The notes under the pieces are model-generated. The model was not told where the DNA came from. It did no database searches and saw nothing but the letters and a program-made list of their open reading frames with translations. Made by a program: the position numbers and the translations under genes. 64,000 nt of DNA from Amorphophallus konjac (Eukaryota; Streptophyta; Magnoliopsida; Alismatales; Araceae). Location of the stretch: contig CM040121.1 of NCBI GenBank assembly GCA_022559845.1, forward strand, positions 570,016,140-570,080,139, in the 5' to 3' direction. Of the stretch, positions 1-11,883 are shown piece by piece (the first letter of the stretch is position 1; each line of letters opens with the position of its first letter).

Positions 1-172
1 GCTTGTTCAGCAGATCTTGTGTGTTTCATTCGGTGCATTGGCTGTGTTCGTTTAGTGTTCTTCTAATTCCGCATTTGATTCTAGGCCTAATTTTTTAATA
101 GCCAGTTTATCTATTCACCCCCCCTCTAGATCCACATCCTGTGGTGATAGAGCCTTCCATCTAACTTCAACA
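1..172 (+). repeat. 3' end of copia 5' LTR (cut by window start)
   Basis: It ends in CTTCAACA directly before the primer site and is repeated at 43937-44108. Differences between the two copies are few: the G/A at 40, the A-tract near 97, bases at 103 and 108, and the C-run near 123. LTR ends TGTTG...CAACA form a short inverted repeat, judged from the complete 3' copy. Confidence 0.9.
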
Positions 173-174
173 CT

Positions 175-186
175 TGGTATCAGAGC
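175..186 (+). promoter_or_regulatory. Primer binding site (initiator Met-tRNA type) of the copia element
   Basis: TGGTATCAGAGC lies two bases after the LTR end. This is the usual plant copia minus-strand primer site complementary to the 3' end of initiator methionine tRNA (established knowledge). Confidence 0.9.
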
Positions 187-231
187 TAGACTCTTCTACA
201 GGGACTTACCGCCCGAAGAGGATAAGCACAG

Positions 232-2670
232 ATGGACGGAAGAGGGATGATAACTGAAGGACACTCCACATCCAAGCCCCCGTACTTCGATGGAACCAAC
301 TACGCATACTGGAAGCACCGTATGTAGGTATTCTTGAGGGCTAAAGATTATGAAATTTGGAAGGTGGTTAGCAAGGGACCTTTCGAGCTGTCCCCAAATG
401 AAGATGTATGGACCAAGGAGGAAATTAGAAGGTCCACGCTCAACTGGAGTGCAATCAATGCAATCCAGTGCTCTCTGCATCCCACCGAGTTCTCACGAAT
501 ATCTGCCTGCTCCTCAGCGAAGGAAATGTGGGATGCACTTGAAGTCATCTATGAGGGGACTTCACAAGTCAGAGAGACTAAGACTAATCTACTGGTTTCA
601 GAATACGAAGCTTTCAAGATTAAGCCTAATGAGACGATCAAAGAAATGTATGCTCGACTGACTATTATCACAAATGGTCTCAGAGGCTTCGGGAAAAAAT
701 ATTATGAGTATGATGTAGTCAGGAAGATCTTACGATCCTTGATTCCAATTTGGCACACCAAGGCCACAGTTATGGAAGAGTCAAGAGATCTGCACAATAC
801 TAAGGCAGATGAGCTGATCAGATCTCTAATGGCTTATGAGATGAATCTGCCGAAGATAGAGGAGGCTGACAGAAAGAGGAAGCCTATAGCTCTGAAGGCT
901 GGTGCTAGCAGATCCAGTCGATCCAGCCCCAACGGATCATCAACTGAAGAGAGCTTGTCTGAAGAAGAAGTGGCAAATGCTGATATCGCCATGATTACTA
1001 GGGAATTCCGGAGATTTCTCAAGAAGGAAGGAAGAAGATTCAGCCGAAGAAATCCCAACAGTGGCCGCCGAGACACAAGGTATAAATCAAACCCTGTAAA
1101 GAAAGCTGAAACTAATGTTTGCTATCAATGCAGGAAGGCGGGTCACTTTAAAGCTGAATGTCCGACAAATCAGAACCTCAAGGACAAGTCCAAGAAGAAG
1201 AACAAAAAAGGGAAAGCTATGGTGAGTACCTGGAGTGATGAGGACGAGGGATCTTTGAGCGTCACTTCGGACAGTGAAGTTGAAGCTGAGAAGCCAATCT
1301 GTCTCATGGCAACCAGCTCAGAAGATAGAGAGGAAGAATCTGATGAGGTATCCTCTCGCTATGAAAATTTTACTATTACTGATTGGATGGTTGCTTATGA
1401 TGAACTTACTGATAGAGTAGATGAGGTCAGAAAAGAAAACAGGCATCTACGAAGAAAAATTAAAATCATGCAAAATGATACTTCATTGTCTGATAAAATT
1501 GCCTGCTTAGAAACTGAGAACAGTAAGCTGAAACTCACATGTTCTGAATTTGAAGAAATCAATAAAGAACTGAAAATTTCTAAGGAAGAAAATGTGAGAT
1601 TAGACAATGAAATTGATGCATGGAAACTGAAAATTCAGAATTATGAAAATGAGATAAAAATTGTTTCTGAAAAATATGAAGCTGTCCTCAATGTGAATAA
1701 TGAGTTAAAAAAATCTATTGATGAAGTTCAGAAAGATAATGAGGATAAGCTAAAAACAATTGAGAAAATGACCCAAGGATCTGAAAATTTAGATGCATTA
1801 TTGAGGTCAAAGGTAAATTTCAGAAGAGAGGGCCTATGATTCAACTCTAGTGCAACTAAAAGCTTTGGAATGAAAACTATTTCCTTTGTTGCACAAAAGG
1901 AGAAAGGACCTCTGATCAACATGAATTCTAATAATGCTGTAAAGACAAATTTGAATCTGAAAAGGCTAAATGCAGAGGAGAAGGGCAAACAGAAAGTAGG
2001 TGAGCCTAGTAGAATTGGGACTTCCAAACCTAGCTCTAGTGCTCAACCCAAGGTTAGGGGTCAGCCTGCTCAGGTAAACAAACCCCATGTCAATGCCAAA
2101 AAGTCTTCACCACCATCATCACAGAAAAGGACCCAACCAAAACTTATGAATAGGTCAGCAGGGTCAAGGGTGCAGGGAAGACAAAATATTTTCAGAAGTC
2201 AGCCCAACAAATTCAATCAACCTAGAGTTCAGTCCTACTACCCCACACAGCCAATCTATCCTAATGGGTGTGGGTGGACAAGAACTCAAGGGATGTATAC
2301 AGGGTATGTTCATCAACCTACACACTTTTACAGACCCTATGTCAGAAATTGGGAAAATGGGTATGGTAGTCGGATGCCTAGGAATTACCAACATTTTCAC
2401 AGCCAGCCCAGGAACTACTATGGCCAAAACTTTATGATTGCAACCTGGCCGAAGCATTGGCACAATAACAAAAATTCTGTGAATAACTCTGTTGGTGCAA
2501 ATAAGAAGAAAGTCAACAAGAAAAAGCAAAACAAAAAGAAATCTGGAAAATCCACTGAACAGAGCTGCTTCAAACAAATGTGGATTCCTAAAAATCTGCT
2601 TTCTTGTTTTAACTGCTTTTCATCTTCTCTGGAGCCCAATCAAACTTGGGTTCCAAACTCTTTGCCCTAA
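232..2670 (+). pseudogene. Copia gag region, broken by in-frame stops
   Basis: This is the nucleocapsid/capsid-coding part of the copia polyprotein, which would package element RNA in virus-like particles. The ATG at 232 starts a frame with the expected Gag N-terminal motif YFDGTNYAYWK. A TAG at 325-327 breaks it after 31 codons. The frame then runs to a TGA at 1837-1839 and on to a TAA at 2668-2670, all in the same frame. A CCHC zinc knuckle (CYQCRKAGHFKAEC) lies near 1120-1165, and a Glu/Lys-rich coiled coil at about 1380-1800. After 1840 comes a basic linker rich in Gln, Asn and Pro. Long coiled-coil Gags are typical of SIRE-like elements. In SIRE elements a single stop between gag and pol is known, so one of the stops could be original. 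The TAG at 325 is most likely decay. Confidence 0.85.
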
Positions 2671-3823
2671 TTGTGTGTGCATGTATGCCTGGCAGCCAAG
2701 AGCAACTTGTGGTACTTGGACAGTGGCTGCTCCAGGCATATGACAGGAGATAAGGCCAAGTTTTGCATGCTAACTGAAAAGCTAGGAGGTCTCGTCACCT
2801 TTGGAAGCAACACAAAGGGTAGGATCATTGGATCAGGTAAGGTAGGTAAGTGTTCTACTTGCTGCATTGATGATGTTATGCTGGTTGAAGGGTTAGCTTA
2901 CAATTTACTTAGTATCAGCCAGTTGTGTGATAAGGGTCATAAGGTTTTATTTGATTCTCAATGCTGCAAGGTTTTTGAACCTGATTCAGAAATTGTAAAA
3001 TTCTCTGGAAAAAGAATAAATAACACATACATGATAGATCTAGATGATATTCAGCATTCTAACCTATGTCTTACTGTCAATAGAGAAGATTTAGTATTTT
3101 TATGGCATCGTAGGTTAGGCCATGCTAGTTATACCATCTTGCATAAACTAAACAAGTATAGCATGGTTAGAGAACTTCCTGAAGTTTCCTTCAAGAAAGA
3201 AAATAAAATCTGTGATGTATGCACTCAATCAAAGATAACTAGAAAGTCATTTAAGTCTAGAACTGAAAATCTATCTTCCAAACCCTATGAGCTGATACAC
3301 ATGGACCTTTTTGGGCCAACCAGATCTGTCAGCTTATCAGGGAGGAGGTATGGGTTTGTTATGGTAGATGACTTTTCTAGGTATACTTGGGTTTATTTCT
3401 TATCAAATAAGAGTGATGCATTCTCAGAATTTCAGGAGTTCTGTATAAGAATAAATCAGAAAATTGAAAATATTTTGACTGATCATGGAGGTGAGTTTGA
3501 AAACTCACACTTTGAAGAATTTTACAGGTCAAGTGGGATTCATCATAAGTTCTCCTCACCCAGGACACCTGAGCAGAATGGTGTTGTCGAAATGAGGAAC
3601 AGAACTCTAGTAGAAATGGGCCGAACTCTCTTAGTTGAAGGTCAACTGCCAAGAAAATTCTGGGCTGAAGCAGTCAACACAGCCTGTTATGTAATTAACA
3701 GGGCAATGGTAAGACCTTCCACCCAGAAAACCCCTTATGAGATTTTGAGAGGTAAGAAACCTTCAATCGCCCACTTCAAGGTCTTTGGTTGTAAATGTTT
3801 AATACATATAAATGACAAGAGGG
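2671..3823 (+). pseudogene. Copia pol, 5' half: protease and integrase, split by the Tat insertion
   Basis: The frame continues directly from gag after the TAA at 2668. The aspartic protease motif WYLDSGCSRHMTG is at about 2710-2750. A GAG-pre-integrase finger (LWHRRLGHAS, with paired C..C of CDVC) is at about 3095-3230. The integrase core has its acidic residues in HMDLFGP, LTDHGGEFE and EQNGVVE, between about 3300 and 3600. The frame reaches NDKR at 3823, where the Tat element interrupts it. The pol frame resumes at 38242. The apparent end at 3963 reads Tat LTR sequence and is an artefact. Confidence 0.9.
3819..3823. repeat. Target site duplication GAGGG, left copy
   Basis: GAGGG lies directly before the Tat LTR start TGTGGACACC. 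The identical five bases are at 38242-38246, directly after the LTR end GTCCACA. The copia reading frame is continuous across the site if the element and one copy of the duplication are ignored, so the insertion is simple and precise. Confidence 0.95.
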
Positions 3824-4009
3824 TGTGGACACCTAAAATTGCACATCCAAACGTCATGCTCAGCCCAGCATCGACAACGGCGCCAAGTGAAGGAACCCCG
3901 GAGAAATCAAGCACAAAAGGCCCCATAGCCCATGGGCCCCAAAGGAAATCAAACGGGCCCTGACTCGTGCCCATAACAGGCTCAGAACGGGGTCAGAACC
4001 ATGCCCTGA

Positions 4010-4560
4010 AGCCCTTCAGCGGCACGCCCAAGCCTTCAGCGGCACGGCTTGCTCAGCCTTCAACGGCACGCCCCAAAGGCCCAAAGGGGCCTTCAACGGC
4101 ACACCCCTTTGGGGTCCTCAGCGGCACAGCCCTTTGGGGCTTCAGCGGCACGGCCCTTTGGGGTCTTCAGCGACACAGCCCAAGGCTGCTCAGCGGCACG
4201 CCCCCAGGTGGGTTCGCCGGCACACCCCTTTGGGTGTTCAGCGGCACACTCCCTGGGGCTCAGCGGTACGCCCCCAGGCGCATCACCGGCACACCCCTTT
4301 GGGGTCTTCAGCGGCACGGCCCTTTGGGGCTTCAGCGGCACGGCCCTTTGGGGTCTTCAACGGCACGCCCAAAGGGGCCTTCAGCGGCACAGCCCGCAGG
4401 GCCTTCAGCGGTATGCCCCAAAGGGCCTTCAGCGGCACGGCCCCATGGCCCTCCAGCGGTACGCCCATTTGGGCTCCCAGCGGTGCACCCTTTCGGCTCC
4501 CCCACGGCACGCCTGTTCAGGCCGCCAACGGCACAGCGGTGAAGCCTTTCAACGGCAAGA
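4010..4560 (+). repeat. U3 array of CGGYACRCCC-core motifs
   Basis: More than twenty copies of CGG(C/T)AC(G/A)CC, mostly within TTCAGCGGCACGGCCC, occur every 20-30 bases, often followed by CTTTGGGG. It is repeated in the 3' LTR at about 35040-35590. Long Gly/Pro/Arg-rich reading frames through it are products of the repeat and are not genes. Its position upstream of the TATA box suggests a regulatory array (inference). Confidence 0.8.
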
Positions 4561-4737
4561 TGACGTGAAGCCCATACCCTAGGCATCCTTGGCGCGCAGC
4601 AAGCCGTCTGAGGTGGCAGTCGACGACTGGGCCACGTAGCCTACCCCACTGACAGCCAGGACGGAGCAGGTGAGCCACCATCATCACAGCTGGCTTCCCG
4701 CCTTCGACGGTGGTGCTTGAAGTCACCGGCTGCCCAG

Positions 4738-7021
4738 TGGTGCGGACACCAGAGCACTCGATCGGCACGAGTCGGCAAGCCCCGATACCATACGCGGAGC
4801 ACCACCCGAGCGACAGCGGCTTCCATCTGACTCAGAGACGGCCTGGAGACTCCCCCTTAAGTCTCCCCATTTATTATATTTAGCTAGACTTTATGTGTGT
4901 GTAATTTATATTTATTTCGTTGCATTCGGTTTGCCATTTTGAGTGTAATAGGGGCTTACGAGCATTTCGGACCCCGTGGGCCCCACGGGCCCCCCGGGCC
5001 CCACCACATTGGGCCACCTCAGCCTAGGGTCCCACATGGGGCCAGTCAACATGCCACATGGGAGCATCTAGAAGTTTGAATGGTATTTGGACACATGGGG
5101 GACAATGGACTTGAAAAGTCCAAATGAGAGGCCACCTACCCCCACCTACCAAGTCCAACTTCCACATCCTTGCCATTCTAGTCAATAGGCCGCCCCCCCC
5201 CTTTATTTTTTTTTAATTTTAATTTGTGTGGATGGTCACATGCAATCCTAGCCCTCAATCTCCCACCCCTAGATCCAACGGTGGAGGATTGATTAGATTG
5301 GTGACCTATATATGCTTGTAATTTCCATTTTTGATGAATTAATGCCATTTGGAATCAAGAAATTGTTGGAGCTCCAGCTTGGTGCGCCCCTCTCTTCCCC
5401 CTTGCAGCTGTGAAGGTTGCCTCTGGAGGTGTGACTCCTCCCCTATCAGTTCCGGTCATCGCCGCCGCCGCCACGAGCCGCCACCGCACCGCCATCGCCT
5501 TCGCCGGAGTTCTGTCCACGCAGTACCACAGCCACTTCCACGAAATTCCAGTCTCAGCCACGGCCTCAGATCGAGCTGGAACTTTTACTGGATGTCTCAG
5601 AGGTGTCCAGCACGTCCTCAGAATTTTGGTTGGTCATAAAGATCTCATTTGGTATTTTTTGATTTTCGTCCAATCACAGTTTCCAGATATGTCTACTGTC
5701 TGTTTCCATTTCCACCCGCCCAGAGTTTCAAGTCTTAGGTCCTTGTTTTGATTTTCTTTGGTTTGCCCAATTTAACTGGGTGTCCCTTGCATCCATACCT
5801 TCATCCACCATTTTTTTTAATTTTTGGTTCGTCCATTTCATATTTTCTAAAATTCGTTCTCAGTCCTAGCTACAGTACTTTCTGCCAGTTCCCAGATCCG
5901 ACCACCAGACACTCCAAAAATCCTATCAAATCACCACCAGCTCCAAATCCAATTCTAAAAATTGTCCCAGCTTCACAAAGTTGAAGAAGAGCTTGAAGTC
6001 TGATTCCTACGGAAAGTAGGCGGTCAACGGTGGTTCTCAGACAAGTACCCTGTAAATCTGATGTCTCGGTTACTGTACAACAGGGATTTGTAAATTCATT
6101 AAAGTCTAGATCCGGCTAGATCCATCAGATCTCTTTGAGTCTAGATTGAAGCATTTGAAGAGAGCTTTCCAACGATAGCTCATGCGTCCCGATCCGACAT
6201 CGGGATCGACCGCAGCGGCTGTTTTCGCCGGAGCGCGCACCTGAAAACAGCAAGCAGAAATCCGTGGGCAGCATTCCAAAAGCTTGGAGATCGGAGTTGT
6301 TCGGCCACCGGTCGGTGTTCCCGGCCGACCGCCTTCCGTGGAGACGTGCCACCAGGGGTCCCCATCACAGTGGGACCCACTCCTGCAGATCCGGAGGTCA
6401 GCGCCACCCGTGGGCCCCACGGGCCCGCAGAACCCGCCGTTCGGAAAGCACTAAAACGCGGAGTTCGGCACCGCCGGGCGACATCAAGATGCTGCCCGTC
6501 AACCCGAGTTGCGTGATTCCCGGGCTCCACATGTGACCTTTTACCTCCCTGCGTGGAGTGGGTCAAATCTTTGTATTGCTGTGATATTGTTTAACCGGGA
6601 GTCCGTGATTCGGCCGGGGTTGTCTTCGCCACGCCGGGAGCGTGGAGGTAATGGTCCGAACCACTTGGCGTTCATTTGCTTAGCTAGTATACGGTCTTTT
6701 GCCGCTGTCGAGAGTGTAGGTTCCTAGCCCGTGTGTCCATGTCACCGCTGTGAGCGTGAGAGTGACCGTCCCGCGACTCGATCCAAGTCCGGAAGTGAGT
6801 CTGACTACCTTGAACTCTGCCGGTTCCTTAACCGCGCACGATCCACGCTTTCCCTCGCATGGGACGCCGAGTGAGCTTGTACTTCTGTTAGCGACGTTTT
6901 GCCACTAGGAGCTCGTAGTGTCGGGCTTAGTGTCTCCCTGGTGTGTATTGTTGGTCGCGTCTTCATCTAGAGTCCGAGGGTGGCACTGTATAGTGTCGTC
7001 TCCCGTGTCCGTCCCGCATCA
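4738..7021 (+). repeat. Chromovirus derivative 5' LTR
   Basis: A 2284-bp LTR with TG...CA ends. A TATA-like TATATATG at 5307-5314 places about 570 bases in U3 and the rest in a long R-U5. A GC-rich palindrome around CCGTGGGCCCCACGG lies near 4973-4990. ORFs within it are duplicated exactly in the 3' LTR and have no recognisable products. Confidence 0.92.
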
Positions 7022-7024
7022 GTT

Positions 7025-7036
7025 TGGTATCAGAGC
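7025..7036 (+). promoter_or_regulatory. Primer binding site of the chromovirus derivative
   Basis: TGGTATCAGAGC starts three bases after the 5' LTR end and is complementary to the 3' end of initiator methionine tRNA. Confidence 0.9.
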
Positions 7037-7437
7037 AAGTCGAGTCTAGGGTAGTCGTTGCATAAGTCTTGCATAGTCTAAGGTTACCCCACACACACCT
7101 TCACTCGGTATATCCAAAGGTGTTGTCCGACCGTTAGGCTTCGCCTACCGGGAAGACCACACACTTGCGCGAGTGACCTTCGGGTCGATTACCTCCGCCG
7201 CGTACCGAGTCTTGGCCGTGTCTAGGGTGTAGTTGAGTCTCATTCTTTTCAAAATAAAAAAAAAAGTTTTTAAAATTGCATTCTTTTCAAAATACCAAAA
7301 AAAAGAGTGTTTTCAAATTGCATTTAGGTCTAAGTGCATCATTCTTGCATTAGTGTGTGTTTGCATCAGTTTGTGTCTCATGTTCAAATGGCCTTGCATG
7401 TCCATTCTTAGGGATCCATTCCCATCCTTTGGCAACT

Positions 7438-8865
7438 ATGGCCAACCCATGCCAACCCGTCCAAGGCGACAAGTCCGTGTTCGAGTACATTAGGGACTTC
7501 GACGTGTACCGGTTTGGAAACGAGAGCACCACGATTGCCTCCCAGTTTCGGAGAGGTTTGCGGCTTCATTTCCGGTATGAATGTCTTATCCGTGATGCGT
7601 TCTCTCTAGCGCAGTGTTATCAGGTCGCTCTCGAGGTCGAGCCTTTCGAGGCCCGGTTTGATGCCGCCATTCGGCGAACAGATGCCGCCCTTCGGCAAGC
7701 CTCTACCCCTCAGTCGATTCCCGAGCCAGTCGGACAGCCTATCCCATGGTCTTCCCCACCCACGAGAGCTCCCATGCTACCACCCTCTACTTCCGAACTC
7801 TATTCGGAACCATCTCATTTGGAGCCACCCAAGCCCGAGTCACCCGTATTTCTAACGGGTACACTTTACATAGCCGAGCCACTACTTAGTTGGCTCAAGG
7901 ATAGCTTGGTCCCACTTCCCTTTCAATCTATGGACCCTATCCTACCTCTGGTGCCAATCAACTCATTCCATACCACTTTCCGGTCTAGTCACCATGTGGA
8001 TACATTGGATGACCTTCTGAACGGATTAGACCGGCAATTGACATTTATGCACTTGTTGGCCCCAGGCTTTGACCAACCTATCGGTCGTAGCTTCACACAT
8101 CCATCCTTAGGGTCTATCACCTCCGTGTACACCGTGGGTCATGTTACCACGGAGGTTCTTCTACTCCTCCCTATGCCGGCCGAGCCCGACTTCACTCCCA
8201 TTTGCCCAAGGGAGGAATCATACTTCTTACCTACGATCATCGTCCCACCCGCCACAATACATGAAGGTGACCATCCACACCTTCAAGACTTCTACACATG
8301 GGACTGTGACTTGTGGGAACCCAGCACGAAGGGTCATACCTTCTTTGATCTCTTCGACCCATTCTCTTGTGGACCCCGTGACCCACCATATTTACTCCAC
8401 CTTTTCGAGGGAGTCCATCACCATACCCCCACCGTCTCATCTCCCTTCAAGGATGAAGGAGTTCAACAACACCTTCTAGACTTCCATACATGGGACTTTG
8501 AAATGAGGGAATCCATATCGAGGGGTCACACATTCTTTGATCCCTTCGATCCCTTTCTTCATGGGCCCTTGGGCCCACAACCTCCATTCCATCTCTTTAA
8601 GGAAGTCCACGATCACACCCCTCCTACTCGGGCCTGGCAACCTTCACATGGCAATAGGTCCGAACCGTCATTAGAGGGTTATGAAGACTTTGGTTTCCTC
8701 GGTCCACCTAAACCACCCAAACCTCCCGGACTTCCCACATCCAAACCCCATGTCCATGAATGGTGCATCGTAGGATGTCTAGGAGTCCACCATGACATTA
8801 ACATCCGGTTATGTCAAATGCATGCATGGCACACATTCGGATGTCCTGGACCACCTTGCATATGA
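7438..8865 (+). CDS. Partial Gag fused to a Pro/His-rich repeat region
   Basis: The first ATG in the open frame is at 7438; the 81 bases upstream lack an ATG. Residues 10-75 (SVFEYIRDFDVY... to YQVALEVE) resemble the C-terminal part of a Ty3/gypsy Gag capsid domain. The Gag N-terminus is missing. The rest is rich in Pro, His, Phe and Asp and has no match I recognise. It contains two related segments of about 55 residues, beginning HLQDFYTWD and HLLDFHTWD, each followed by GHTFFD..DPF and ending in H.HTP. No zinc knuckle is visible. The frame is open for 475 codons in a recently inserted element, which suggests it may be maintained. What it does is unknown. Confidence 0.6.
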   Translation: MANPCQPVQGDKSVFEYIRDFDVYRFGNESTTIASQFRRGLRLHFRYECLIRDAFSLAQCYQVALEVEPFEARFDAAIRRTDAALRQASTPQSIPEPVGQPIPWSSPPTRAPMLPPSTSELYSEPSHLEPPKPESPVFLTGTLYIAEPLLSWLKDSLVPLPFQSMDPILPLVPINSFHTTFRSSHHVDTLDDLLNGLDRQLTFMHLLAPGFDQPIGRSFTHPSLGSITSVYTVGHVTTEVLLLLPMPAEPDFTPICPREESYFLPTIIVPPATIHEGDHPHLQDFYTWDCDLWEPSTKGHTFFDLFDPFSCGPRDPPYLLHLFEGVHHHTPTVSSPFKDEGVQQHLLDFHTWDFEMRESISRGHTFFDPFDPFLHGPLGPQPPFHLFKEVHDHTPPTRAWQPSHGNRSEPSLEGYEDFGFLGPPKPPKPPGLPTSKPHVHEWCIVGCLGVHHDINIRLCQMHAWHTFGCPGPPCI

Positions 8866-9064
8866 TTTGGTTTTACTAACTGTAGGGTTGTTTAGGGTCG
8901 TGTGTGCATCCGTGTGTTTCTTTTCTTTTGCTAAGCATGTTAGGTCATGTGTGCATCCTGTGTTTCTTTTCTCTTGCTAATCATGTTAAGAGTCTGCATG
9001 ACGATGTCTGTCGTCACATTTGAGGCGAGCAATGCATGGTACAAGGAGTTAGTCGATGCTCACT

Positions 9065-9598
9065 GACACCACCGAGAGTTCCACGAGGGCGAATATGTCA
9101 TGATCAGGGTAAGACCTGAACGGTTTCCCTCTGGAACCGTTAAGAAGTTGCAAGCTCGCGGAGCCGGTCCCTTTAGAGTGTTGAAACGCGTTGGATCCAA
9201 TGCGTATGTTGTGGACCTGCCTGAGGAATATGGTATAAGCTCTACCTTCAATGTATCAGATCTTGTTGCATATAGGGACCCAGCGGTGATCCCTAGTGAG
9301 CCTTTTGAGCCATCTCGTCCCATTGAGAGTGATCCCACACCTGAGTGTCCACCTCCAGCCCCTTTGATACGGCAGCGTGAGCATATAGATCATATACTGG
9401 ATGAGCAGGTGACAGTTACCAGGAGTGGATCCTACCCGCGCTACCTAGTGCGATGGAGAGGACGGCCCGCTACCGAGGACACATGGGTCACGCATGGAGA
9501 GTTGCAGCGGATTGATCTGGACCTTCTTGAGCGATGCCGGAGCGATGCAGACCCTTACTCGACAGGGTCGAGTTTCTCCCACCCGGGGAGAATTGGTG
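9065..9598 (+). pseudogene. Integrase C-terminus and chromodomain (truncated pol)
   Basis: The frame begins abruptly with HHREFHEGEYVMIRVRPERFP and continues into the integrase GPF/Y module (GAGPFRVLKRVGSNAYVVDLP). About 70 residues later comes a chromodomain-like segment: HILDEQVTVTRSGSYPRYLV, then RWRGRPATEDTW. In chromoviruses this domain helps target integration to heterochromatin. Everything upstream in pol has been lost. No stop occurs before the 3' LTR, so the frame runs into LTR sequence until about 9798. Confidence 0.85.
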
Positions 9599-11876
9599 CG
9601 GACACCAGAGCACTCGATCGGCACGAGTCGGCGAGCCCCGATACCATACGCGGAGCACCACCCGAGCGACAGCGGCTTCCATCTGACTCAGAGACGGCCT
9701 GGAGACTCCCCCTTAAGTCTCCCCATTTATTATATTTAGCTAGACTTTATGTGTGTGTAATTTGTATTTATTTCGTTGCATTCGGTTTGCCATTTTGAGT
9801 GTAATAGGGGCTTACGAGCATTTCGGACCCCGTGGGCCCCACGGGCCCCCCGGGCCCCACCACATTGGGCCACCTCAGCCTAGGGTCCCACATGGGGCCA
9901 GTCAACATGCCACATGGGAGCATCTAGAAGTTTGAATGGTATTTGGACACATGGGGGACAATGGACTTGAAAAGTCCAAATGAGAGGCCACCTACCCCCA
10001 CCTACCAAGTCCAACTTCCACATCCTTGCCATTCTAGTCAATAGGCCGCCCCCCCCTTTATTTTTTTTTAATTTTCATTTGTGTGGATGGTCACATGCAA
10101 TCCTAGCCCTCAATCTCCCACCCCTAGATCCAACGGTGGAGGATTGATTAGATTGGTGACCTATATATGCTTGTAATTTCCATTTTTGATGAATTAATGC
10201 CATTTGGAATCAAGAAATTGTTGGAGCTCCAGCTTGGTGCGCCCCTCTCTTCCCCCTTGCAGCTGTGAAGGTTGCCTCTGGAGGTGTGACTCCTCCCCTA
10301 TCAGTTCCGGTCATCGCCGCCGCCGCCACGAGCCGCCACCGCACCGCCATCGCCTTCGCCGGAGTTCTGTCCACGCAGTACCACAGCCACTTCCACGAAA
10401 TTCCAGTCTCAGCCACGGCCTCAGATCGAGCTGGAACTTTTACTGGATGTCTCAGAGGTGTCCAGCACGTCCTCAGAATTTTGGTTGGTCATAAAGATCT
10501 CATTTGGTATTTTTTGATTTTCGTCCAATCACAGTTTCCAGATCTGTCTACTGTCTGTTTCCATTTCCACCCGCCCAGAGTTTCAAGTCTTAGGTCCTTG
10601 TTTTGATTTTCTTTGGTTTGCCCAATTTAACTGGGTGTCCCTTGCATCCATACCTTCATCCACCATTTTTTTTAATTTTTGGTTCGTCCATTTCATATTT
10701 TCTAAAATTCGTTCTCAGTCCTAGCTACAGTACTTTCTGCCAGTTCCCAGATCCGACCACCAGACACTCCAAAAATCCTATCAAATCACCACCAGCTCCA
10801 AATCCAATTCTAAAAATTGTCCCAGCTTCACAAAGTTGAAGAAGAGCTTGAAGTCTGATTCCTACGGAAAGTAGGCGGTCAACGGTGGTTCTCAGACAAG
10901 TACCCTGTAAATCTGATGTCTCGGTTACTGTACAACAGGGATTTGTAAATTCATTAAAGTCTAGATCCGGCTAGATCCATCAGATCTCTTTGAGTCTAGA
11001 TTGAAGCATTTGAAGAGAGCTTTCCAACGATAGCTCATGCGTCCCGATCCGACATCGGGATCGACCGCAGCGGCTGTTTTCGCCGGAGCGCGCACCTGAA
11101 AACAGCAAGCAGAAATCCGTGGGCAGCATTCCAAAAGCTTGGAGATCGGAGTTGTTCGGCCACCGGTCGGTGTTCCCGGCCGACCGCCTTCCGTGGAGAC
11201 GTGCCACCAGGGGTCCCCATCACAGTGGGACCCACTCCTGCAGATCCGGAGGCCAGCGCCACCCGTGGGCCCCACGGGCCCGCAGAACCCGCCGTTCGGA
11301 AAGCACTAAAACGCGGAGTTCGGCACCGCCGGGCGACATCAAGATGCTGCCCGTCAACCCGAGTTGCGTGATTCCCGGGCTCCACATGTGACCTTTTACC
11401 TCCCTGCGTGGAGTGGGTCAAATCTTTGTATTGCTGTGATATTGTTTAACCGGGAGTCCGTGATTCGGCCGGGGTTGTCTTCGCCACGCCGGGAGCGTGG
11501 AGGTAATGGTCCGAACCACTTGGCGTTCATTTGCTTAGCTAGTATACGGTCTTTTGCCGCTGCCGAGAGTGTAGGTTCCTAGCCCGTGTGTCCATGTCAC
11601 CGCTGTGAGCGTGAGAGTGACCGTCCCGCGACTCGATCCGAGTCCGGAAGTGAGTCTGACTACCTTGAACTCTGCCGGTTCCTTAACCGCGCACGATCCA
11701 CGCTTTCCCTCGCATGGGACGCCGAGTGAGCTTGTACTTCTGTTAGCGACGTTTTGCCACTAGGAGCTCGTAGTGTCGGGCTTAGTGTCTCCCTGGTGTG
11801 TATTGTTGGTCGCGTCTTCATCTAGAGTCCGAGGGTGGCACTGTATAGTGTCGTCTCCCGTGTCCGTCCCGCATCA
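9594..11876 (+). repeat. Chromovirus derivative 3' LTR
   Basis: It is a 2283-bp near-identical copy of 4738-7021. A short purine tract (GGGGAGAA, 9585-9592) precedes it and is the likely plus-strand primer. Its end GCATCA is directly followed by the CCCAG duplication and then the Tat TATA box. Confidence 0.92.
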
Positions 11877-11881
11877 CCCAG
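11877..11881. repeat. Target site duplication CCCAG, right copy
   Basis: It matches 4733-4737. The uninterrupted Tat 3' LTR reads CTGCCCAGAGTATAAAAG at the same place, which confirms the junction. Confidence 0.95.
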
Positions 11882-11883
11882 AG

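Larger units (their letters stand above)
4738..11876 (+). mobile_element. Non-autonomous chromovirus derivative inside the Tat 5' LTR
   Basis: A 7.1-kb element with LTRs 4738-7021 and 9594-11876 (TGGTGCGG...CGCATCA) is flanked by CCCAG at 4733-4737 and 11877-11881. A primer site is at 7025-7036. The internal part is only 2.6 kb. It keeps the end of a gag, an unusual Pro/His-rich region, and the integrase C-terminus with a chromodomain. Protease, RT, RNase H and the integrase core are absent. The LTRs differ at roughly seven bases plus one C-run, so the insertion is recent and must have been mobilised by a related complete element (inference). Confidence 0.92.

Noticed and set aside
3967..4586. 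Several overlapping Gly/Pro/Arg-rich ORFs on both strands
   Set aside because: They are readings of the CGGYACRCCC array in all frames. The same holds at 31314-31924 and 35073-35610.
5349..6727. Small ORFs in the chromovirus LTR, repeated at 10204-11582
   Set aside because: They lie in LTR sequence, overlap each other on both strands and have no recognisable motif; identity between copies only reflects recent LTR duplication.
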